NCBI RefSeq assembly: GCF_019392195.1
Contig: NZ_JAHXKI010000001.1
Location: forward strand, 310,001 to 374,000
Direction of reading: 5' to 3'
From: Marinobacter sp. F4206
GTDB lineage: Bacteria > Pseudomonadota > Gammaproteobacteria > Pseudomonadales > Oleiphilaceae
DNA: 64,000 nt
In this document: positions 1 to 10,506 of the stretch, piece after piece
Numbering within the stretch: the first letter of the stretch is position 1
Layout of the letters: each line of letters opens with the position of its first letter
Translations under genes and position numbers: made by a program
The notes under the pieces: generated by a model
Database searches by the model: none
Seen by the model: the letters and a program-made list of their open reading frames with translations, nothing else
Told to the model about the DNA's origin: nothing

Positions 1-926
1 AGAGCCCGTGGATCGGCATTGCCGATGTCCTCGCTGGCAATACGGACCAGACGGCGCGCAACGTATAAGGGGTCGCAGCCGCCATCGAGCATCCGACAAA
101 GCCAATACAGGGAACCGTCCGGATCCGAGCCCCGAACGGATTTATGAAGCGCGGATATCTGATCGTAAAAAACATCTCCGCCCTTATCAAAGCGACGCAG
201 GCTGGTCTGCATGACCTGTTCAAGCTGCTCATGGGTGATCCAGTCCTGACCCTCGGAGTCCGGCTCGGCGAGATCCGCCGCAACTTCCAGGATGTTCAGG
301 GCACGACGGGCATCGCCTGCTGATGCGGCCGCCATCAGTTCCAATACGTCTGTCGGAACGGATAGTCGGCCTTCAAAGCCATCGCTTGAAACGAGGGCCC
401 GCTCAAGCAATCGCAGAATGTCCTCGTCATCGAGATTTTTCAGGACGTAAACGCGGGTACGGGACAGCAGGGCACTGTTAAGCTCAAAGGACGGGTTCTC
501 AGTGGTGGCTCCCACAAAGATAAAGGTGCCATCCTCAATATGGGGAAGAAATGCATCCTGCTGGCTCTTGTTGAAGCGGTGCACTTCATCCACAAACAGG
601 AGCGTGTCCCGGCCTTCGGATTGTTTCCGGTTACGGGCCCGTTCCACAACGGCACGAATTTCCTTCACGCCACTGAGCACTGCAGAAATGGTCTCGAAGC
701 TGAGGTCACTGAGGGAGGCCAGGAGCCGTGCAAAGGTGGTCTTGCCTACGCCCGGGGGGCCCCAGAGGATCATGGAATGCAGCTGCCCCTGTTCCACGGC
801 CCGGCGAAGTGGTTTACCGGGCCCCACGAGGTGCAGTTGGCCGACATAGTCGTTCAAATTCGCCGGCCGCATACGGGCGGCCAGGGGGCGAAAGCCCGGC
901 TGTTCCTCGAACAGACTATCCTGCAT
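1..926 (-). CDS. rarA: RarA/MgsA-type AAA+ ATPase, replication-associated recombination protein A (3' end cut by window edge)
   Basis: Translation from the ATG at 926 begins [12 protein letters not shown] and carries a Walker A motif (GPPGVGKT) near residue 50 and a Walker B/DEVH motif ([10 protein letters not shown]), followed by the TTENPSFE segment typical of RarA. RarA acts at stalled replication forks together with single-strand binding protein. The gene runs off the left edge, so the oligomerisation domain is not seen. Its ATG overlaps the lolA stop by one base (TGATG), so it is probably translationally coupled to lolA. The ftsK-lolA-rarA order is common in gammaproteobacteria. Identification is firm; only the C-terminus is missing. 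Confidence 0.95.
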   Translation of the reverse strand, partial: MQDSLFEEQPGFRPLAARMRPANLNDYVGQLHLVGPGKPLRRAVEQGQLHSMILWGPPGVGKTTFARLLASLSDLSFETISAVLSGVKEIRAVVERARNRKQSEGRDTLLFVDEVHRFNKSQQDAFLPHIEDGTFIFVGATTENPSFELNSALLSRTRVYVLKNLDDEDILRLLERALVSSDGFEGRLSVPTDVLELMAAASAGDARRALNILEVAADLAEPDSEGQDWITHEQLEQVMQTSLRRFDKGGDVFYDQISALHKSVRGSDPDGSLYWLCRMLDGGCDPLYVARRLVRIASEDIGNADPRA

Positions 927-1585
927 CAGGCCCCATCCCGGATGATGTCCACTCCCTCTGGATAATCGAGGGAGAATGCGCTGTTGTCCACGCTCTCATT
1001 CAGCCTGATGTTATCGAAGCTCAGCACACTGAGCTGGGACAACGAATCCTGCATCCGCATCTCCTGGAGCTCGCCTTTGAAAAAAGTGAGACGCAGGGAA
1101 ACAAACAGGGAATCGGGGTTACGGGGTTCGAGGGTATATTCCCGGGTATGGTCGCCGATGGCCTTCCTGGAAACCTTGTAGGTTTCCTCAAGATTGTCGA
1201 CTTCGCCACTCAGCAACAGGGCCGGCGTGGTCTGGACCCGTTCATCCAGATTGTGAATTGTCACCTGCGCCAGATCCGGGTCATAAACCTCGACGGTTTC
1301 TCCGTTACTGACAATAAACTGGGACAAGGGTGCACTGGTTTCCCAGTAAAACAATCCGGGACGTTTTGCCTTCAATGCACCGCGGGTTTCCTGAACCCGA
1401 TTTCCGTTCTCATTGACAACGATCTGGAGGAAATCCGCCTGATAGGATTCGTAGCTCTTGAGAACAGATGCCAGCTGGGCCGCCGCATCCCTGGACTCTG
1501 ACGGATTTTCTGCCGCTTTCGCTGCCAGCGCACACAGGGTTACAACTGCGAGGGCAAACATCTTCAGAAACGGGTGGTATTGCAT
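926..1585 (-). CDS. lolA: Outer-membrane lipoprotein carrier protein LolA
   Basis: A 219-residue protein with an N-terminal Sec signal peptide (basic start, hydrophobic stretch ending near AAKA, about residue 24), followed by a LolA-like beta-rich body that includes the [19 protein letters not shown] segment. LolA is the periplasmic chaperone that takes lipoproteins released by LolCDE and hands them to LolB at the outer membrane. It sits 12 bases after ftsK and overlaps rarA by one base, so the three genes look co-transcribed. Length is normal for the family. Confidence 0.95.
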   Translation of the reverse strand: MQYHPFLKMFALAVVTLCALAAKAAENPSESRDAAAQLASVLKSYESYQADFLQIVVNENGNRVQETRGALKAKRPGLFYWETSAPLSQFIVSNGETVEVYDPDLAQVTIHNLDERVQTTPALLLSGEVDNLEETYKVSRKAIGDHTREYTLEPRNPDSLFVSLRLTFFKGELQEMRMQDSLSQLSVLSFDNIRLNESVDNSAFSLDYPEGVDIIRDGA

Positions 1586-1597
1586 ACGGAACGGCTC

Positions 1598-4174
1598 CTA
1601 ATCTCTGGGGGGTGGCGGTGCCAAAACTTCACGGGCACCGTTGTGCCCGGCCGCACTGACCACGCCGGATGCTTCCATGGCATCGACGAGGTTCGCCGCA
1701 CGGTTGTAGCCAATCTTGAACTTGCGCTGAACAGATGAAATCGAAACCCGCCGGCCTTCGGTAACAAATGCAACCGCTTCGTCGAACAGTGCATCTCCCT
1801 CACTGTCACCGCCACCCTCAGCGAGGGTCGGTACGCCCGGCAGGTTCTCGCCCTCGGCACCGTTCAGGACATCGTCCACATAAACGGGTTCGCCACGGGC
1901 TTTCCAGGCACTCACGACGCGATGGACTTCGTCATCATCGACAAAGGCACCGTGAACCCGAACCGGGAGACCGGATCCTGGCGGCAGATAAAGCATGTCA
2001 CCATGCCCCAGAAGCTGTTCGGCACCGCCCTGATCGAGAACCGTCCGGGAATCGATCTTCGATGACACCTGGAACGACATACGTGTGGGGATATTTGCCT
2101 TGATCAGGCCGGTAATCACGTCAACGGATGGTCGCTGTGTCGCGAGCACCAGATGAATGCCGGCTGCCCTCGCCTTCTGGGCAATCCTGGCAATCAGCTC
2201 TTCCACTTTTTTGCCAACAATCATCATCATGTCGGCAAATTCATCGATGACGACCACGATGAACGGCAGGGTTTCCAGTTCCGGACGCTCCTCCTCATCG
2301 TTGGCGAGGTATTCGTCCGGCTTCCAGAGCGGGTCAAGCAACGGCTCGCCCGCTGCCCTCGCATCCTTAACCTTGCGGTTGTAACCGGCAATATTGCGCA
2401 CACCAAGATTGGCCATAAGGCGGTAACGGCGCTCCATCTCGGCCACACACCAGCGAAGCGCGTTAGCGGCCTCTTTCATGTCGGTAACCACCGGCGCCAG
2501 CAGGTGGGGAATACCGTCGTAAATGCTCAGCTCCAGCATCTTCGGATCGACCATGATGAAGCGGACTTCATCCGGCGTCGCTTTCAACAGCATGCTGAGC
2601 AACATGGCGTTCACACCCACCGACTTGCCCGAACCGGTGGTGCCAGCGACCAGCAGGTGGGGCATCTTGGCGAGGTTGGCGACCATCGGGTTACCACCGA
2701 TATCGTTACCAAGCGCAAGTGTCAGGGGCGACGAGGATTCCTCGAACACTCTGGCTCCAAGCACTTCGCTCAGTCGGACCATCTCCCGCTCTTCGTTGGG
2801 AATTTCAATCCCGACAACGGATTTGCCCGGAATGACCTCGACAACCCGGACACTGAGAACTGCCAGCGAGCGCGCAAGATCCTTGGCCAGATTCGAGATC
2901 TTGCTTACCTTCACACCGGGTGCCGGTTTAATTTCAAACCGGGTGATCACAGGCCCGGGATTGACCTCCACCACTTCCACCGAGACACCAAAATCGCCCA
3001 GCTTTTCCTCAAGCATTCGGGACATGTGCTCAAGGGATTCCTCGGAATAGCCTCTTTCCTTGTGCTCTTCAGGCGGATCCAGCAACGAGATAGGCGGAAT
3101 AGGATTTTCCAGGTCTTCCAACAGCGAAGGTTGCTTTTCTTTACTGTTTTTGCTCGACGGTGGCTGCTCGTCCTTCTTGAACGGTGATATTTTCAGCGAC
3201 CTGCCAGCCGGACGGGGTGATGACTCTACCGGCGCAGACATCGCCTGAGGAGGCTCTGAAGGCTCCTTGTCGTCGGTCGAGCTGAAGCTCTCGATTGGGT
3301 CCGGCTCGGGTTCCACCGCCGCACTGAGACCTTCCAGGCCGGGCTCTTTCCTCTCGGCCGGGGCCTTCGGTGATTTTTTCGCTTTGGGGCGGCCAAAACC
3401 GGGAATTCGGTGCCACCATCGCGGCCCTTTTTTGCCCTTGGAAACGGCGTCGGGCTTTGGGGCAGCCACACGGTCTTTGACAACCGGCGGTTCCGCTTTG
3501 GGCGCTGGCTCGGGCTTTCTCTTCTTCGGGTTGGGACTGAACAGCCCCTTTAACGCCAATCCGGCCCTGAGGGTCATTCCCCCGATCTGGTCCATCAACC
3601 AGAACCAGGACAGCCCCGTGGTGACCGTGATAGCAAACAGAAAAATGGCAATCAGCAGAAGCGTTGTGGCCGGCAGATTAAAAAACCGGACCATGGCTTC
3701 GGATACGGCGGTTCCCAACACCCCGCCAGAGGACACGCCGAGACCAAACACCGAATAGAGCGAGAGCAGACTCGTGGCGGACAGCAGTATCAGCAAAAAA
3801 CCGCCGAAGCGCATCATGAACAGCGGCCAGTGCAAATCCATGGAATCGTTTCGACGGCGGATTAGCATGAGTGCATACCCGGCAATCATGAGCGGAAACA
3901 GGTAGGCGACCTGACCGAAGAAATCCATAAACAGGCTGGCCAGCCAGGCACCGGTGCGGCCGGCGTAATTCTGGACACTGGTATCATGGCCGATGCTGGC
4001 CCAGCCAGGATCAGACGGGCTGAATGTTACCAACGCCATCGCAAAGTATATGCAGAGCGCAATCAACGCGATCACGGCGCCTTCACGGGCGCCCTGTGCC
4101 ACCAAATGGCGAAAGCGCAGCTGCTTCTCGGTCAGTTCCTGTGGTGCTTTCTTCGCTTTTGCGGACTCGGCCAT
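1598..4174 (-). CDS. ftsK: DNA translocase FtsK
   Basis: An 858-residue protein. Four membrane segments lie at about residues 31-52, 76-104, 115-145 and 168-190. A Pro/Lys/Glu-rich linker (about 210-370) follows, then the RecA-like motor with Walker A GTTGSGKS at 511-518 and an [13 protein letters not shown]alker B region. A C-terminal winged-helix gamma domain near residues 790-850 ([17 protein letters not shown]) reads KOPS sequences and activates XerCD at dif. FtsK couples septation with chromosome dimer resolution. The linker is short compared with E. coli FtsK (1329 aa), as in pseudomonads. It begins six bases after metZ, which is not its usual neighbour. Confidence 0.97.
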   Translation of the reverse strand: MAESAKAKKAPQELTEKQLRFRHLVAQGAREGAVIALIALCIYFAMALVTFSPSDPGWASIGHDTSVQNYAGRTGAWLASLFMDFFGQVAYLFPLMIAGYALMLIRRRNDSMDLHWPLFMMRFGGFLLILLSATSLLSLYSVFGLGVSSGGVLGTAVSEAMVRFFNLPATTLLLIAIFLFAITVTTGLSWFWLMDQIGGMTLRAGLALKGLFSPNPKKRKPEPAPKAEPPVVKDRVAAPKPDAVSKGKKGPRWWHRIPGFGRPKAKKSPKAPAERKEPGLEGLSAAVEPEPDPIESFSSTDDKEPSEPPQAMSAPVESSPRPAGRSLKISPFKKDEQPPSSKNSKEKQPSLLEDLENPIPPISLLDPPEEHKERGYSEESLEHMSRMLEEKLGDFGVSVEVVEVNPGPVITRFEIKPAPGVKVSKISNLAKDLARSLAVLSVRVVEVIPGKSVVGIEIPNEEREMVRLSEVLGARVFEESSSPLTLALGNDIGGNPMVANLAKMPHLLVAGTTGSGKSVGVNAMLLSMLLKATPDEVRFIMVDPKMLELSIYDGIPHLLAPVVTDMKEAANALRWCVAEMERRYRLMANLGVRNIAGYNRKVKDARAAGEPLLDPLWKPDEYLANDEEERPELETLPFIVVVIDEFADMMMIVGKKVEELIARIAQKARAAGIHLVLATQRPSVDVITGLIKANIPTRMSFQVSSKIDSRTVLDQGGAEQLLGHGDMLYLPPGSGLPVRVHGAFVDDDEVHRVVSAWKARGEPVYVDDVLNGAEGENLPGVPTLAEGGGDSEGDALFDEAVAFVTEGRRVSISSVQRKFKIGYNRAANLVDAMEASGVVSAAGHNGAREVLAPPPPRD

Positions 4175-4180
4175 GAATAC

Positions 4181-5422
4181 TCAAACGTTTCCATTGCTTG
4201 GGTTCTGAAGTGCCTGAAAGCCACGAGCAAAATCGGTCTTCAGGTCCTCGACTGCTTCTATACCCACCGAAATACGGATCAGGTTTTCGGTGATACCCGC
4301 AGCGTCCTTGTCCTCGGGAGACAGGCGACCATGGGTGGTGGTGGCCGGATGGGTAATCGTGGTTTTCACGTCGCCCAGATTGGCGGTAATTGAAATCATC
4401 CGGGTGGCGTCAATGAACGACCAGGCTTCTTCTCGCCCGCCCTTCACACGAAAGGATAGAACACCACCAAATCCCGATTGCTGCTGTTTTGCAAGCTCAT
4501 GCTGCGGGTGACTCTGCAGCCCGGCATAAAAAACCTCCGCCACCGCAGGTTGTTGCTCCAGCCACAACGCCAACTCTAACGCATTGTCGCAGTGGGCACG
4601 CATACGGATTGGTAAGGTTTCCAGTCCCTTGAGAAACACCCAGGCGTTAAACGGACTCATGGTGGGCCCCGCGGAGCGAAGGAAGCCGTAGACTTCGTCC
4701 ATCAGCTTTGACGATCCAACCACAACACCTCCAACGCAACGACCCTGACCATCCAGGTATTTGGTCGCTGAGTGGATAATGATATCAGCACCATGCTCCA
4801 GAGGACGCTGCAACACCGGCGTGCAGAAGCAATTGTCGACCACAAATAGTGCGTCATTGTCGTGCGCCAGTTCAGCGAGACCGGCCATGTCCGCAACTTC
4901 GCAGAGGGGATTCGACGGCGTTTCGATAAAGAGCATACGGGTTTCAGGTCGTACCGCTGCAGCCCATTCATCCATATCCGTGAGGCTCACGAACGAGGTC
5001 TCGACTCCAAACTTCGCCATGTATTTCTGGAACAAGACATTCGTGGTGCCAAACACGCCTCTGGAACACACAACGTGATCGCCGCTCTTCAGCAGCGCCA
5101 TACAGGTGCTCAGGATGGCCGCCATTCCCGAAGCCGTCGCCACTGCACGCTCGCCGCCTTCCATCGCGGCGATTCGTCCCTCAAACGCCTGAACGGTGGG
5201 ATTGGTAAACCGCGAGTAGATGTTGCCGGGCTCGTCGCCGCCGAAACGGGCAGCCGCCTGGGCGGCACTCCCGTAGACAAAACTGGATGTCGGGAAGATC
5301 GGATCACTGTGTTCGAGTTCACCCGTGCGCACCTGCCCTGCCCTCACCGCCAGAGTATCTACCGACATACCCTCCAGATCCGATTCCGGGATCCAGACGT
5401 TTTGTTCGCGGCGAAAGGTCAT
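4181..5422 (-). CDS. metZ: O-succinylhomoserine sulfhydrylase MetZ (PLP enzyme)
   Basis: A 413-residue Cys/Met-metabolism PLP enzyme. It has the YSRFTNPTV segment, the VDNCFCTPVLQ strand and the Schiff-base lysine in SATKYLDGQG. Together with context this fits O-succinylhomoserine sulfhydrylase, which makes homocysteine directly from O-succinylhomoserine and sulfide. Its place directly after purF (30-base gap) is the pseudomonad arrangement. The ATG at 5422 follows a good Shine-Dalgarno (AGGAG). Cystathionine gamma-synthase or a gamma-lyase is the alternative, since the family is hard to split by eye, but the purF-metZ neighbourhood argues for MetZ. Confidence 0.9.
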   Translation of the reverse strand: MTFRREQNVWIPESDLEGMSVDTLAVRAGQVRTGELEHSDPIFPTSSFVYGSAAQAAARFGGDEPGNIYSRFTNPTVQAFEGRIAAMEGGERAVATASGMAAILSTCMALLKSGDHVVCSRGVFGTTNVLFQKYMAKFGVETSFVSLTDMDEWAAAVRPETRMLFIETPSNPLCEVADMAGLAELAHDNDALFVVDNCFCTPVLQRPLEHGADIIIHSATKYLDGQGRCVGGVVVGSSKLMDEVYGFLRSAGPTMSPFNAWVFLKGLETLPIRMRAHCDNALELALWLEQQPAVAEVFYAGLQSHPQHELAKQQQSGFGGVLSFRVKGGREEAWSFIDATRMISITANLGDVKTTITHPATTTHGRLSPEDKDAAGITENLIRISVGIEAVEDLKTDFARGFQALQNPSNGNV

Positions 5423-5452
5423 GAGTTACTCCTGGTATCACGCGTTGCGCAG

Positions 5453-6979
5453 TTAATCTTCGTCATTGTACAAGTCGATGATGCCGTTATCGCCGGCATC
5501 CCCGCCTTGCTGCTTGGCACGCTTGTCGTCATTACGGGCTTCTTCGAGGCGATTCAGGTAGTCCTGATCAACATCGCCGGTGACATAGTTGCCGGTAAAT
5601 ACCGAACATTCCCAGCCTTCGATTTCCTCGTTCACATCATTGACGCAAGCGATCAGATCCTCGAGATCCTGGTACAGCAGCCAATCGGCGCCAATCAATT
5701 CGCGAATTTCTTCCACCGTCCGGTCATGAGCAATCAGCTCACTGGCCGAAGGCATATCGATGCCATACACGTTAGGATAACGAACAGGCGGCGCCGCCGA
5801 TGCGAAGTACACATTCCGTGCACCGGCATCACGGGCCATCTGAACGATTTCCTTACACGTCGTTCCGCGAACGATGGAGTCGTCGACCAGCATCACGTTT
5901 TTATCGCGAAATTCCAGATCAATCGGGTTCAGCTTCTGGCGAACAGACTTCTTGCGCATCTTCTGGCCCGGCATGATAAAGGTGCGGCCAATGTACCGAT
6001 TCTTGATAAAGCCCTCTCGGAACTTTACCCCAAGGCGGTGGGCCATCTGCATGGCCGACGTCCGGCTGGTATCGGGGATGGGCATTACCACGTCGATGTC
6101 GTGGTCCGGTCGCTCACGAAGCACCTTGTCAGCAAGAGTTTCGCCCATACGCAGACGGGCCTTATACACCGACACTTTGTCGATGATGGAGTCAGGCCTG
6201 GCAAAATAGACATGCTCGAAAATACAGGGATAAAGGTGGGGCTCTTCTGCACACTGTTCGGTGTAAAGTGTGCCGTCGGTTTCTACATACACCGCCTCGC
6301 CCGGAGCAATATCGCGGACCAGCGTGAACCCGGCTGCGCTCAGCGCGACGCTCTCCGAGGCGATCATGTATTCCTTGCGACCGTCCTCCACCTCGCGAAC
6401 ACCGTAGCAGGCCGGGCGGATGCCGTTCGGATCACGGAAACCGACGATTCCGTAGCCGGTTATCATGGCGATGACGGCATACGCTCCACGACACCGCTTG
6501 TGCACTGCCCTTACCGCAGCAAAAATCTCGTCCTTGGTTGGGTCCAGCTTGCCCAGTTTCTGGAGTTCATGGGCGAAAACGTTCAGCAGTACTTCGGAGT
6601 CTGAGTTGGTGTTGATATGGCGAAGATCGGTACGGAACAGGTCCTGGCTGAGGTCATCGGCATTGGTCAGATTGCCGTTATGGGCCAGCGTAATCCCGTA
6701 AGGGCTGTTCACATAGAACGGCTGAGCTTCGGCGGAGCTGGAGCTGCCGGCGGTCGGATAACGGACGTGGCCAATGCCTACATTGCCAACGAGCCTGCGC
6801 ATATGCCGGGTATGAAACACATCACGAACAAGCCCGTTGTCCTTGCGTAGAAAAAAACGTTCATCCTGAAAGGTAACAATGCCCGCCGCATCCTGGCCCC
6901 GGTGCTGAAGAACAGTCAGTGCATCATAGAGAGACTGATTGACGTTGGAAGTACTGACGATGCCGACAATGCCACACAT
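5453..6979 (-). CDS. purF: Amidophosphoribosyltransferase PurF
   Basis: A 508-residue enzyme beginning MCGIVGIV, so Cys2 is the N-terminal glutaminase nucleophile once Met1 is removed. The N-terminal Ntn glutaminase domain (about 1-235) is followed by a PRTase domain with the PRPP motif [13 protein letters not shown]. It catalyses the first committed step of purine synthesis, from PRPP and glutamine to 5-phosphoribosylamine. It lies in the conserved cvpA-purF-metZ order with short gaps of 34 and 30 bases. Normal length. Confidence 0.97.
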   Translation of the reverse strand: MCGIVGIVSTSNVNQSLYDALTVLQHRGQDAAGIVTFQDERFFLRKDNGLVRDVFHTRHMRRLVGNVGIGHVRYPTAGSSSSAEAQPFYVNSPYGITLAHNGNLTNADDLSQDLFRTDLRHINTNSDSEVLLNVFAHELQKLGKLDPTKDEIFAAVRAVHKRCRGAYAVIAMITGYGIVGFRDPNGIRPACYGVREVEDGRKEYMIASESVALSAAGFTLVRDIAPGEAVYVETDGTLYTEQCAEEPHLYPCIFEHVYFARPDSIIDKVSVYKARLRMGETLADKVLRERPDHDIDVVMPIPDTSRTSAMQMAHRLGVKFREGFIKNRYIGRTFIMPGQKMRKKSVRQKLNPIDLEFRDKNVMLVDDSIVRGTTCKEIVQMARDAGARNVYFASAAPPVRYPNVYGIDMPSASELIAHDRTVEEIRELIGADWLLYQDLEDLIACVNDVNEEIEGWECSVFTGNYVTGDVDQDYLNRLEEARNDDKRAKQQGGDAGDNGIIDLYNDED

Positions 6980-7013
6980 GGATACGGTTTTCTCCGGGTG
7001 TTAGATCTGAATG

Positions 7014-7583
7014 TTAGCTGGAGGTAGACGCGGGTTCCACGCCTTCCTGCTGTTGACTGCTGCCTGGTTCACCTTGCCCTTCCGTAGCAGGCCCCAGGAA
7101 ACGGGCGAATTCGTCACCCAGCGTACGGCGTGACCAGTCTTCCACGACGGCTAGCCTGGTTATCATCAACGATTCCCGCCACCAGGTATCCTGCGCCAGT
7201 GGGGTATATCGCGTAAAGGCAATCGCGACGATCACCACAACGACACCGCGCAGGAGCCCGAATCCCATTCCCAGGACCCGGTCGGTTGCCGATAGGCCGG
7301 TGGCCCGCACAAGGTGACCAATCATGTTGTTGATGATAGCGCCCACGATGAGCGTGCCAAAGAAGAGTATTGCAAACGCTGCGATCAAACGGACCAGGGG
7401 CGTCTCGACAGTGCTCTCCAGAAGGGTTTGCATCTGCGGGTGGAAAGTTCTGGCGAGTATGAACGCACCCACCCACGTCACCAGAGACAAGGCTTCCTTG
7501 ACGAAGCCACGTTTCAGACTGATGAGCGTGGAAACTGTAATCAGGGTAATGATGACCCAGTCGATCCAGATCAGCGCTTCCAT
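7014..7583 (-). CDS. cvpA: CvpA-family inner-membrane protein
   Basis: A 189-residue protein with four predicted membrane segments (about residues 5-24, 29-45, 63-86 and 103-122) and a hydrophilic C-terminal tail rich in Gly, Gln and Ser. CvpA is needed for colicin V production and for envelope stress or bile tolerance in enterobacteria; its molecular activity is not settled. Placement immediately before purF is almost universal in gammaproteobacteria. The ribosome binding site ahead of the ATG is weak, which suggests coupling or a read-through message from dedD. Confidence 0.93.
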   Translation of the reverse strand: MEALIWIDWVIITLITVSTLISLKRGFVKEALSLVTWVGAFILARTFHPQMQTLLESTVETPLVRLIAAFAILFFGTLIVGAIINNMIGHLVRATGLSATDRVLGMGFGLLRGVVVVIVAIAFTRYTPLAQDTWWRESLMITRLAVVEDWSRRTLGDEFARFLGPATEGQGEPGSSQQQEGVEPASTSS

Positions 7584-7675
7584 GAAGAATCCGATGGAAA
7601 AAAGGAAGCGCGAATTCTATCAGGAAACCGCCCGCCACCAAACTGCCCGGCCAACATAAACCGACCGAAAAGAAC

Positions 7676-8353
7676 TTATTTATCGCCGGTTGTGACCAGG
7701 CTGTTAAGACTGAAGGCTTCATCAAGACTGCGCTTGGCCGCTTCGGCATCCGCCTTGCTGGTAAACGGACCACTGAATACGCGGGTCAGGGTGGCGTCAC
7801 CACGTTCAACTTCCTGCAGGTGTGAGGCGTAACCCTTATCACGCACTTTGTCTCGCAGGCGGCGGGCATTGTCGCCGTTACCAAAGCTGCCCAGCTGCAC
7901 CACCCACGAACCTTCCAGGGAACGGCTATATTCGGCCGATTCAGCCTCGTTGCTTACCGCAGAAGTGTCGGGAGACTCGGCCGGGGCGGAATCCTCAGCA
8001 GCCTCTGCCGTCACCTCTTGCACGGGCTCGTCAGGCTCCGGCGGATTTGACTCCGGCGCGCCGTCGAATGGTTCTTTCTCATCTTCCACAATCCGGTAGT
8101 CCGGCGCATCCGACTCCGATGTAACCTGTTCAGGCTCTCCAGCCTCAGGCGCAACTGCCGGCTCTTCATAGGTTGGCGGCACAGCACTGTCAGACTCTGG
8201 GGACGTCACCTCGGGAAACGGCGGCTCCTCGGGAATCTTGATGCTGGTGGACGTGCGCTCGGAATGCGGCTCATCGAACAACATGGGAACAAAGATAACC
8301 GCAAGGGAGACCAGTACCAGCGCCCCGATTATTCTTTGCTTCAATCCATCCAC
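7676..8353 (-). CDS. dedD: SPOR-domain cell-division protein, DedD-like
   Basis: A 225-residue bitopic protein. A short cytoplasmic start is followed by one membrane helix (IIGALVLVSLAVIFVPMLF), a Glu/Pro/Ser-rich periplasmic linker (about 35-145) and a C-terminal SPOR domain (SWVVQLGSFGNGDNARRLRD...). SPOR domains bind denuded septal peptidoglycan, and DedD helps FtsN-type constriction. The start is GTG at 8353, preceded by GGGAG. Position between folC and cvpA matches DedD in E. coli and Pseudomonas. The 149 bases between it and folC hold no gene that I can see. Confidence 0.9.
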   Translation of the reverse strand: MDGLKQRIIGALVLVSLAVIFVPMLFDEPHSERTSTSIKIPEEPPFPEVTSPESDSAVPPTYEEPAVAPEAGEPEQVTSESDAPDYRIVEDEKEPFDGAPESNPPEPDEPVQEVTAEAAEDSAPAESPDTSAVSNEAESAEYSRSLEGSWVVQLGSFGNGDNARRLRDKVRDKGYASHLQEVERGDATLTRVFSGPFTSKADAEAAKRSLDEAFSLNSLVTTGDK

Positions 8354-8502
8354 GATTACCGGCTCCCGTTAAGTAATGATTGACCAGACTTGGCGTTAGC
8401 AGCAGATACTAACTGGCATCCCCAAAGAACTCAAAGCACCGGCCCAAGCTATGGACAAAGTTTAAGGCGGCTGTCCCAACCGGCATCCAACCTCAGTGGG
8501 CC

Positions 8503-10506
8503 CTAGCTCCCCGGTCGATCCTGCCCTGCAAACTTGGCCAGAATGTGGGCAATACGCTCGCGCAACTGCTGACGATCGAGAATCATATCGACGGCGCCCC
8601 GCTCAAGCAGGAACCGGCTGCCCTGAAACCCTGCCGGCAAACCTTCAAGCTCAACCTGCTCAATAACCTCCGGATAGCAAGAGCCGCTCCGGGCATCCGG
8701 TTCGGCAATGTTCAAGTCACCAAGCATCGCCAGGCTCGCAGAAACTTCCCCGTAAACCAGATCCGTTATCACGGAAATATACGGAATCCCCTTCTGTTTC
8801 ATGCGCTCAAGCACAGCGGCGGTCTTGGCCATCTGCATCAATGCCAGGAACCCTTCCTGCACCCTTGCACCACCACTGGCGGAAAAACACACCAGCGGAA
8901 TCTGGTGATCAAGAGCGACGTTCGCGGCCTGGACAAACTTTTCGCCCACGACCTCGCCCATCGAGCCGTCCATAAAACTGTATTCAAAGGCGCAGGCGAC
9001 CAGGTTGACCCCGAGGGTGGCGCCCTCCATGACCACCAGTGCATCACTCTCGCCCGTGGATAACCGGTGCTCAGATAACTGTGCCTGATAGCGTTCGCTG
9101 GCCTCAAACTTCAGTGCGTCGGAAGCCTCAAGGCCTGAAGCTATTTCCCGTCGGCCTTCTTCATCGAGGAACATCTCAAGACGCTGACGGGCGGTAATGG
9201 GCGTCAACCGAGTTCGCGCTTCCGCAACAGTAAAGAACGATCCGAATACGACGATCAGATCTTGCTGCCGGGCGCAGGCCCTGGCAGCAGTGATGGCCTC
9301 GTCCACCGTTTGGACCTGATCGCAGTCCAGTAGCCCTGCACCCTCTGCCCTACCATGCAACGATTCGGCGGTAAGTCCGCGGGGAACGTCAAGCCCCGCC
9401 AGCCACCAGTGGTCCACAACCGGTTTCATGGCCTCAAAGACACCTTCCACATCTTTGTCACCCAACGCCGCATACACGGCCAATACTCGGCTGTCGGTGG
9501 TTTTCAGAGATGCCAACCGACTGGCAAGCCAGCTTGCAGCATGGGGGTTGTGCCCCACGTCCACAAACACATCCGGATGTTCCGCCATCCTTTCGAAGCG
9601 GCCCGGGACTTTGAGCCTGGCCAGCGCCCGCTCGATAACAGACACATCCATGCCAGGCTCAAGAGCCCGCAATGCCACTACCGCCGCAGCGACACTCGGA
9701 ACAGGCAGCGGTCCGGCAGGCAGCGTAACCTTCCAGCCCTGGTAATCCAGTACCACAGTGGCCGGGCCTGCGCCCTGGGCACTCCCCATTTCGAGCAAAT
9801 GATAATCTCGGCCGGCAAGCGCGAGATCGACCTTTTGAGCGGCGACCTGCTGAAGAACCGATCGGGGGGGATCAGAATCCGCGTAAACGGCTGGAATGTT
9901 GGGCCGGAGCACTCCAGCCTTCTCAAACCCAATCACCTCGCGGTTATCACCCAAAAAGGCGACATGATCAATGTCTACCGACGTTATGATCGCGATATCC
10001 GCATCAAGCACATTCACGGCGTCCAGTCGACCGCCAAGCCCCACTTCAAGTAGCCAGTCGTCTACCCCCGCCTCGGAAAACGCGACAAAGGCGGCCAGCG
10101 TCCCGAACTCGAAGTACGTTAGCGAGATGTTGCGACGGGCCGCCTCGACGCGTTCAAAAGCCGAGACCAGCGACGCATCACCGATATCACAACCATCCAA
10201 CCGGACTCGCTCATTGTAGGATTGAATGTGCGGCGAGGTATAAGCGCCGGTTCGCCGACCTGCTGCCCGGAGCAGTGCCTCGATGGACGCAACAGCGCTG
10301 CCCTTTCCATTGGTACCGGCAACGGTAATTATTCGAGCCTGTGGCTTGCGAGGAAAAAGCCTGCGCAAAACCATAAGCACGCGGTCGAGACCAAGATCGA
10401 TTTCGGTAGGGTGAAGGGCTTCGAGGTAGGCGAGCCACCGGTCGACAGTGGCGCCAGTCCCCGGTGGGATTGGGGACTGGCCAGGTTTGTTACTCGATGG
10501 GGGCAT
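8503..10506 (-). CDS. folC: FolC folylpolyglutamate/dihydrofolate synthase fused to a degenerate AccD carboxyltransferase domain
   Basis: A 667-residue ORF; ordinary FolC proteins are about 420-440 residues. Residues 1 to about 435 are FolC: P-loop [22 protein letters not shown], the omega-loop [15 protein letters not shown] and the terminal [11 protein letters not shown] strand. The frame then continues without a stop into residues 439-666, a second AccD-like domain ([30 protein letters not shown]) ending 37 codons short of nothing recognisable: only Ser and a TAG follow. The added domain has no zinc ribbon and carries changes at conserved glycines. The start overlaps the stop of the true accD by 17 bases. 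FolC activity looks intact. The function of the AccD tail is unknown; a scaffold or regulatory role with AccA is possible but unproven. Confidence 0.93.
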   Translation of the reverse strand: MPPSSNKPGQSPIPPGTGATVDRWLAYLEALHPTEIDLGLDRVLMVLRRLFPRKPQARIITVAGTNGKGSAVASIEALLRAAGRRTGAYTSPHIQSYNERVRLDGCDIGDASLVSAFERVEAARRNISLTYFEFGTLAAFVAFSEAGVDDWLLEVGLGGRLDAVNVLDADIAIITSVDIDHVAFLGDNREVIGFEKAGVLRPNIPAVYADSDPPRSVLQQVAAQKVDLALAGRDYHLLEMGSAQGAGPATVVLDYQGWKVTLPAGPLPVPSVAAAVVALRALEPGMDVSVIERALARLKVPGRFERMAEHPDVFVDVGHNPHAASWLASRLASLKTTDSRVLAVYAALGDKDVEGVFEAMKPVVDHWWLAGLDVPRGLTAESLHGRAEGAGLLDCDQVQTVDEAITAARACARQQDLIVVFGSFFTVAEARTRLTPITARQRLEMFLDEEGRREIASGLEASDALKFEASERYQAQLSEHRLSTGESDALVVMEGATLGVNLVACAFEYSFMDGSMGEVVGEKFVQAANVALDHQIPLVCFSASGGARVQEGFLALMQMAKTAAVLERMKQKGIPYISVITDLVYGEVSASLAMLGDLNIAEPDARSGSCYPEVIEQVELEGLPAGFQGSRFLLERGAVDMILDRQQLRERIAHILAKFAGQDRPGS
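8509..9192 (-). repeat. Diverged in-frame copy of the accD carboxyltransferase segment (codons 439-666 of the folC fusion)
   Basis: This 684-base stretch encodes 228 residues that align with no gap to AccD residues 61-288, encoded at 10553-11236. By hand count 159 of 228 residues are identical (about 70 percent). The DNA is visibly more diverged than the protein, with many third-position changes, so the duplication is old rather than recent. No stop or frameshift interrupts it. The copy begins just after the AccD zinc ribbon and ends before the acidic AccD C-terminal tail. It probably arose by an accD-folC-accD tandem event in which the folC stop was lost. Confidence 0.9.

Noticed and set aside
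2153..3187. 344-codon plus-strand ORF
   Set aside because: Antisense to ftsK; no motif.
4862..6604. 580-codon plus-strand ORF
   Set aside because: Lies antisense to metZ and purF; composition is that of a GC-driven shadow frame, with no recognisable motif.
8354..8502. Remnant of accD tail or folC start after the duplicated AccD segment
   Set aside because: I compared the sequence after both copies by eye and found no convincing similarity.
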